From: Humulus lupulus
Lineage: Eukaryota > Streptophyta > Magnoliopsida > Rosales > Cannabaceae
Direction: 5' to 3'
Assembly (NCBI RefSeq): GCF_963169125.1
Contig: NC_084795.1
Span: forward strand, 186,904,214-186,968,213
DNA length: 64,000 nucleotides
The position numbers and the translations under genes were made by a program. The notes below the pieces were generated by a model. The model searched no databases, had not been told where the DNA came from, and worked only from the letters and a program-made list of their open reading frames with translations. Shown piece after piece: positions 58,102 through 64,000 of the stretch; the stretch's first letter is position 1; each line of letters starts with the position of its first letter.

Positions 58102-60227
58102 TGTAACGCCCTGGCTAACCAAGACCGTTACACTGTGTGTTTAAAATAGTTCTTAACTTGCAAAGAAGGTCGTTTGAACTTAAATGTGTTGTTAAAGACT
58201 AATTAAATGTCAAGTAATAAAAGATTTGGTCAACAAAACGATTATTTTTAATTAAAATATTAAGTTCATACATGGGATCCCAAAAATCAGTTTCCAGACT
58301 AGTAAAAGACTAATAGATATAATTTAGCCGTCCGAAGTGGAAAAAACAAGGTTTAACCCTACTTCGTCCCAAGCTATCCAACAGAGTACAAGCATTAAGC
58401 TACATAAGGATAAACATATATTCTCAAGCATACATTTCAATTAGTAATACAAATATTCAGGGTCAGTACCCTTAGGCCGAGCCCTCTGTTTACTCAGCTG
58501 ACACCAGCTCGCTTAGGCCGAGTCCTCTGATTACTTAGCTGACCCCGTCTCACATTGGCTGATCCGTTTCCAATACACTTATCATCAGCCACGGTACCCT
58601 TAGGTCATACATTCTTATCCCATATAATAGATATAGTTCTTACAGAATGCATATATTCAAATACAGGGAATCTCAGTCCCAACAACAACAACATAGGTGT
58701 AGTTTTCATACCTCGAATCCCGAGCAGCAAGTGTATAACGACCTCGAGCACGATCCTTAATTCCTAAGCCCTTATGGTAAAACCTAGCCACACTGTGATA
58801 ATGGATAACTATAAGATTCTAAACCATTTAAAAACTTTCAATTCAAATACTAGGCTCATGGACCTCAGTTTCTGCTAAACCTGGTTGTAGAAATCCTCCC
58901 AAACACTTAAGTTTGACTCCCCAAGTCTCCCCAAGCATAAAAACAACTCTAGAAAAAAACTGCCTACGCGGGCCGTGACCTAGCCCTAAGGTTCACGGCC
59001 CGCCTCAAGTCTGAGGCACAGCCTCTTGCATCAAGGGGAGGTGGGCTGCGACTTGCCCCTTAGAGTCATGGCATGCCCTACAATCAGCAGCCCTCCGAGG
59101 GCCATCTGGGGCACGCGGGTTGTGATGACCATGAACGGGGTCGCGGCGTGCCCTCGTGAACCCAGAATTGCCTAGGTCTTCCAGTGTTTTACCCCAGCCA
59201 TATCCTCAAAATTCAAACTCAACCTTCAACCATACTCTGAATTAAGTATAGGATCTTTATTCTTATAGCCTAACAATTATAACTAATGTATAAACAATTT
59301 CCTTACATCATCAAACACCAAAAATCAGAGTTGGTAATCATGTTCATGAAAGCTCTAAGTTCTAGCGTTATTTCAATAGAATTTCTGTAATAACATCTAA
59401 AATCTTACCTTAATTGTTAGCCTAACGACCTCTGAAATCCTTGAATGATTCTAGCTTTGATTCTCCAGACATTCCGAGCTAAATTTCCAACTTAATTGCT
59501 TGAGTCTTCTCCTCCAACAGTTCAAAGCTTCCTTAGGCTCTAGAGAGGAAAATGAAAGAACGTGCAAGAAGAAAGGGAGAGAATGTGTTTGATTTTATCC
59601 CCTTAATTCTAGTGGGTTCTACTTAGTCTTAGAGCTTCAGCTGAGTGCATCCTTTAACTAGAAAGGACTAAAATACTCCTTAGTTAACACAACCTCTCCT
59701 TTTTTCCCCTAAGGGTGATATGGTCAGTCTCCCCAATTCCCGTTTATTCCTCGAGTCGTCCCATGAATTTTTTATTAATCCCGACATGCCCATTTAATCC
59801 CCAAATAACTACTCGTTACTCAATAAACCTCAAATACATATTAACTTCCCAAAATACCCATAGGCTCGCCCCGAGCTGGGTATTAATCCCTGCTGTGACT
59901 ATTCCGCCAATCCACTCACTAGGATCGCCTCGAGTCGTATACTACAAATATATCCACATAATAATGTGGTTTAAATCATTTAACACATATAATCACATTT
60001 ATGCCCGCTATGGGCAAATATTACAAATATGCCCTTATAAACAATAGCGGGCACACATGCATATTTAATACTCATAAACATGCATATAGTGATACTCATA
60101 TTATCTTATATATCATCCATGCCACATAGTCATGCATTTAATCAATTAATCACACATATATCCAATTATGCCCTCCTAGCATGCTAATAAAGGCACTAAA
60201 CCTTAATAGCATTTTTGGGACGTTACA
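58102..60227 (-). repeat. 5' LTR of the 34-60 kb element, 2126 bp
   Basis: tgtaacgcc...ggacgttaca, adjoining the degraded PBS. Relative to the 3' LTR it lacks about 250 bp after about 58379, which includes the GCTCACGGGTGCT box, and it lacks both the Cassandra and the 17-kb element. It thus serves as the intact-site control for both insertions. Confidence 0.93.
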
Positions 60228-60420
60228 ATAAATCTTCTATAAAACCCAACTTGCCCAAGGAATCTTCTTACCCCTTTGACAGAAGCTGGAGGTGGTAAAT
60301 TCTCAACAGTTAAAAAATTTGTTCGGTCGACCTCAATACCACTACTGGAAATTTTGAGCCCAAGAACTATTTTTTATTTCACCATGAAGTGGCATTTTTT
60401 TTCTTCAGAAATAGCCCCCT
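60228..60420 (-). pseudogene. RT thumb fragment of the Athila element
   Basis: The minus strand reads KCHFMVK, stop, KIVLGLKISSSGIEVDRTNF, LTVENLPPPASVKGVRRFLG, QVGFYRRFI, and ends at the LTR junction. It joins in sense to KPLPTLL at 34047 across the insertion, with about six residues lost. Confidence 0.9.
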
Positions 60421-60860
60421 CGATCACATAAATAGATAAACAACTATCAGTTGCTCTAGGGTAAGACATTGCTTTAAAGTCATTGAAAATCACTTTGTCA
60501 CCTTGAACCCAGAGCCTCAACTCACATTTTTGAACATCAATCAGCGCTTGCCCTATGGCTAAGAATGATCTTCCAAGTATGATAGGTACATGAGTATCCT
60601 CCTCCATATCGAAAACAAACTTGTCAACTTTCACTAGGACATCTTCAATAATACCCCTTGGATGCTTCACTAATCGATCTGCCAACTATAAATTAATTTT
60701 TGTTGGCCTAGCTTCACCCAACCCAAGCAGACGAAAAATAGATAAGGGCATCGAATAAATACTTCCCCTAAATCACATAATGCATGCTTGCACTCAAAAT
60801 TCATTATAGTACATGGGAAAGTAAAGCGCCCTACATCTCTCAGTCTCTGGGGCAGCCTCC
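60374..60860 (-). pseudogene. Aspartic protease of the Athila element, fused by deletion to the RT end
   Basis: FTFPCTIMNFECKHALCDLG (active-site region, where CDLGAS is expected; the stretch after CDLG is mutated), KHPRGIIEDVLVKVDKFVFD, MEEDTHVPIILGRSFLAIGQ, ALIDVQKCELRL. In ORF 60374-60685 the protease runs on to FKAMSYPRATDSCLSIYVIE and then directly into EEKKCHFMVK, which belongs to the end of RT. The linker, fingers and palm of RT are therefore deleted between them. Confidence 0.88.
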
Positions 60861-62570
60861 TTTGTAAAATTGCACTACACTCTTATGTCAAAGCCACAAT
60901 TTTATAGTCTTCCATTTTTCTTTTCTTTGACTAAATCTCCTTCATGAATTTTACATAACCGTGCATCTTTTCTAGAGCTTCAGTGAAGAAAATATTTATG
61001 TGCATATTTTTAAAGACCTCCAAAAACCTAAAAAATTGTTTATCAAGAGCTCTTTTCTTAAGACTTTGAGGATAAGGAATTCTGACTTGAGAATCAACAA
61101 CCACTGGTGGAGCCTTTTTCGAAACAAGCTGGTCTTCAATAACCCACTTCTCAACTGAATAAGATTTCTCTCCCACTTCTTCATTCTTGTCAGCAGATGA
61201 TTATGATGCAGGCTGATCAATTTGTTTCCCACCTCTTAGAGTTATAACCTCACATTGCACCTTGAGATTCTCCACAGTATTACTAGGAAAATTCCCTTAA
61301 GGACTATTATTCAACATACTAGCCAACTGACCCACTTATGTTTTCAAATTTCTGATGAAGGATCTAGTCTCAGTCATAAACTAAGTCTGAGTGTATTTGA
61401 GAGTCAATAAAGAAACTTGCAATTCATTTGGCTTCTCTTGAGGGGCTGGTGGTCTAGGCTGTTGAGAAGAGGAAGCTTGACGCATGGGTTGGTATGGAAA
61501 ATTTTGCTAATATTGAGATTGAAATTGTGGTTGCTAGCCAAGGTTATTTCTCTTGGAGAAATTAGGATGATTTCTCCTGCCTAGATTATATGAGTTAGAG
61601 AAAGAAGGATTGTTGTAAGGCCTCTGAAAATTCCCTATAGCTTGGACCTAAGCTTGATCCATGGGAATATTATTATGAGGGTCTGTTGTTGGACACTGAT
61701 TAAAAGAATGAGGACCCCCACAAATTTCACAACCTGTCTCTATTTGAACGGCATTAGCTGTCATAATACTCTTCTGCAACTTCGTACTTAGTCAAAGTTG
61801 CAACTTGAGCAGTTAAAGCAGTAATTGGATGCAGCTCATGAACCCATGCTACCTTTTTTATTAGTAGCCCGTTCATCAGACCATTGATTATTATTTGTTT
61901 CCATCTCCCAGCAAATCATAGGCCTCATTGGCACTCTTGCTCATGAATGCCCCTCTAGCTGTGGAATCAATTATTGCATGAGTAGTACCGCATAATCCAT
62001 TATAAAATTTGTGGACCAACATTGAATTTTCAATACCATGATAAGCACATTTTCTCAATAGCTCCTTAAAACTTTCCCAAGAGTCATATAAAGATTGCTC
62101 ATCTAACTGATAGAAGTTATGAATCTCCTCCATCAATTTAGCAACCTTTAAAGAAGGAAATAACTTGGCAATCAACTTCAAAGAGAAGTCCTCCAAGGTA
62201 GTAATAGAATTGGATTGAAGGGAGTTCAACAAAATTGTAGCTCGATCCCGCAGTGAGAATGGGAATAGCCTCAATCTAATTGCATCATCGCACACTCCAT
62301 TATATTTGAACGTTGCTCATAACTCTAGAAAATTTGCTATGTGCATGTGAGGAACTTCTTAGGAGAGTCCACAAAAACTAAACTGTGGACTGGACCATTT
62401 GTAAGATTGCTGGCTTGATCTCAAAGCTTTTTGTAGCAACCACCAGTGGTCTAATGCACGAATGTACTCCTGTAATAGTAGGGAGTACATAATCTCTTAG
62501 TGTTCAGGCATTTTGGCTCTGAGCAGCATTAACATCAGGCTAAATATCCTTGACATCACCCATACTAATT
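60861..62570 (-). pseudogene. gag of the Athila element
   Basis: The capsid core, 134 residues, is open at 61891-62295: LRLFPFSLRDRATILLNSLQ, SITTLEDFSLKLIAKLFPSL, DSWESFKELLRKCAYHGIEN, FYNGLCGTTHAIIDSTARGA. The knuckle CEICGGPHSFNQCP (CX2CX4HX4C, all ligands present) lies near 61690-61735. A Gln/Pro-rich spacer follows, then PYPQSLKKRALDKQFFRFLE, VFKNMHINIFFTEALEKMHG, YVKFMKEI at 60931-61176, the conserved segment before protease in Athila. Several stops between these blocks. Confidence 0.88.
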
Positions 62571-62780
62571 TTTGCTATTTTCTTGGTCCGAATCTACTTG
62601 CAAGTTCTCTCTATTTCAAGATTAATGGGAACTAAACTATAAGCTCCCCTTCTACTGCGCATATATCAACAGTGCCTGAAATCGAGATCACAAAGTGCAC
62701 ACCAACCAAATTAGTAAAATAATTAAATAACAAACCAAATTAGAAATAAAATTAACTATTTTGATATTGATAAATTTCAG
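62571..62780 (-). other. Athila leader
   Basis: Untranslated region between PBS and gag; nothing else recognised. Confidence 0.6.
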
Positions 62781-62798
62781 TCCCCAACAATGGTGCCA
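62781..62798 (-). promoter_or_regulatory. Primer-binding site of the Athila element, tRNA-Asp type
   Basis: The minus strand reads TGGCACCATTGTTGGGGA, four transition changes from TGGCGCCGTTGCCGGGGA, the Asp-tRNA PBS of Athila-type elements. All differences are G->A or C->T. Confidence 0.88.
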
Positions 62799-62806
62799 AA
62801 ACTTAT

Positions 62807-64000
62807 TGCAAATTTTTAAGCTACGCAAGTATACGTAATCGCATATGTAATAAAATTCAATGAATCTGATTATCGTCCCACGAAAACTTAATTATCAATT
62901 ACCAAGAAATTTTTTATTTGTAAAATCTAAAAGTAAAAACATAAACGAATGTAAACTGCACGAGAAAACAAATAAAAACAAGAATAAAGACAATTAGGGG
63001 TTTCAATATCATAAACTTTTCATTCTACCATTTACTAATGCAAGATTAACAATTCTTCTTCATATTGAGATAGAAATTTGTCAAAAACATTTTATAATCA
63101 AGTTAGAAATTATAAAATTTAACCTAAGTGAGAATTTTCTATATTTCTATGATAAACTTAACATTTTGGAAGCATTAACATCAGCAACTTAAAAGCTACA
63201 CAAACAATCATGATACTCTCTTTCATGATTGAGTTTATTTCAATTCAATTAGAGCATGTCCAAACCTCACATGCCAGAGTTTGATTCAAACTCATGAAAA
63301 ACGATGGTCAATCCATTATCATACAGTAAGCATAAATTGAAGAGATCTTAATAAATGAAGGAGAAAATAGACATTTGCATTAGGTCATAGTAGAGGTACA
63401 AGTGATTCAATTGAAAACACTAATACAGAAATTAGTTCATAAACATAGCAAATAAATCCATAATACCAATGTTGAAAATAAAGAAAATTAACGACGAAAA
63501 GAAAAGAGTTGTAGATTCAATCTTTGAAAATAGCTCCATAAACATTCTCCTTGCCTCTTCTAATAAAAGCTGCTCTCCTAATTCTAAAAAAACAATTAAA
63601 AATCTAAACCCTACTAATTTTTCAACAAAAAAAGGCAAACAATTCCCATCCTTGTGCGTGTATGGACCTTAGTGTCGCAGCTCCAAAACACGCACCGCGG
63701 CTCTAGAAACACGCACCGTGGCTTGCCTACAATTGCCCATAATCCAATCGTCTATGTATTCGCCAACGTCACGACCCTACTTTAAAGTGTTGTGGCTCAA
63801 ATTCATCAATAAATTCCAGTGTCGCGACTCTAATTCAAGCGACGCAGCTCCACCATCTTCAGGAAGCATCAACTCTCTGTCTTCTAATGCACCGCGATAA
63901 TTCTTACAAGGGCCACTGCTCAAATGCCCAATTTTTACAACTCATTATTTTTAACTTTCTTTCACCTTTGGACTCACTCTATACGTCTAAGAATGACCAA
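62807..64000 (-). repeat. 5' LTR of the Athila element (runs off the right edge)
   Basis: The inner end reads ...GCTTAAAAATTTGCA on the minus strand, eight bases before the PBS. AT-rich to about 63650. From 63665 to 63900 there are repeated short words gtgtcgcagctcc, caccgcggctct, gtcgcgactct. No genes. The outer end is not in the window. Short ORFs at 63432-63900 are not believable. Confidence 0.75.

Larger units (their letters stand above)
34048..60227 (-). mobile_element. Tekay-like element on the minus strand, carrying nested insertions
   Basis: 5' LTR 58102-60227, interior 54267-58101, and 3' LTR in two pieces (34048-35169 and 52204-54266) separated by the 17-kb element. It interrupts the Athila RT: ...QVGFYRRFI stops at 60228 and KPLPTLL resumes at 34047. 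The left end has lost about 20 LTR bases and about 20 host bases in one junction deletion, so no TSD is left. The interior is 3.8 kb with only gag traces, as in the chimera at 7280-11757. Confidence 0.88.

Noticed and set aside
63432..63900. Small ORFs near the right edge
   Set aside because: They lie within the Athila 5' LTR, overlap on opposite strands and show no domain.

Overview
The window is nuclear DNA from a flowering plant (a eudicot is likely; I cannot name the species). It shows no host gene, no tRNA gene and no bacterial or viral operon. Almost every base belongs to LTR retrotransposons nested inside one another, the texture of old, probably pericentromeric, heterochromatin. Four Ty3/gypsy-type groups can be told apart: Tekay/Del-like chromoviruses with long LTRs (2.1-2.7 kb) and a tRNA-iMet-type primer-binding site (PBS); Tat-lineage elements with a dual RNase H and an antisense extra ORF; an Athila element with a tRNA-Asp-type PBS; and the small non-coding TRIM element Cassandra, whose LTR carries 5S rRNA-derived sequence. 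Nearly all coding regions are broken by stops and frameshifts, many explained by G->A or C->T changes.

Left part (1-12.4 kb): the 3' end of a Tekay-type LTR (1-567) sits in the RT of a minus-strand Tat element (gag, protease and part of RT, 568-4440; PBS 4445-4465; 5' LTR from about 4470). That LTR is interrupted by the most interesting object here, a 7.1-kb chimera at 5007-12129. Its 3' LTR and interior are Tekay-type, its 5' LTR is a Cassandra LTR, and the whole is flanked by a 5-bp duplication, cgtca.

Second part (12.8-27.8 kb): a second minus-strand Tat element with gag, protease, RT, RNase H, archaeal-type RNase H, integrase, PBS and a 610-bp 5' LTR (27229-27838). Its antisense extra ORF (12838-13614 plus 19840-20447) is split by a plus-strand Tekay-type element (13615-19839, TSD cgatg) with a deleted 5' LTR/gag junction.

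Third part (27.8-64 kb): an Athila element on the minus strand. Its 3' side holds integrase, RNase H and a downstream ORF resembling the 'putative plant transposon protein' family, with an in-frame 154-codon tandem duplication. Its 5' side (60228-64000) holds RT remnant, protease, gag, PBS and 5' LTR. Between them a minus-strand Tekay-like element (34048-60227) is inserted. The 3' LTR of that element is itself split by a 17-kb plus-strand Tekay element (35170-52203, TSD ctaag), which carries two clean solo LTRs (39712-42012, TSD gccag; 44158-46390, TSD gtagg) and one end-truncated solo LTR (about 46597-49300). The same 3' LTR also carries a complete Cassandra (53043-53860); the 5' LTR of the same element (58102-60227) preserves the empty site. 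Insertion order can therefore be read as Athila, then the 34-60 kb element, then the 17-kb element and Cassandra, then the solo LTRs.

All boundaries were found by reading the sequence for TG...CA ends, TSDs, PBS and repeat matches by eye; no alignment program or database was used.
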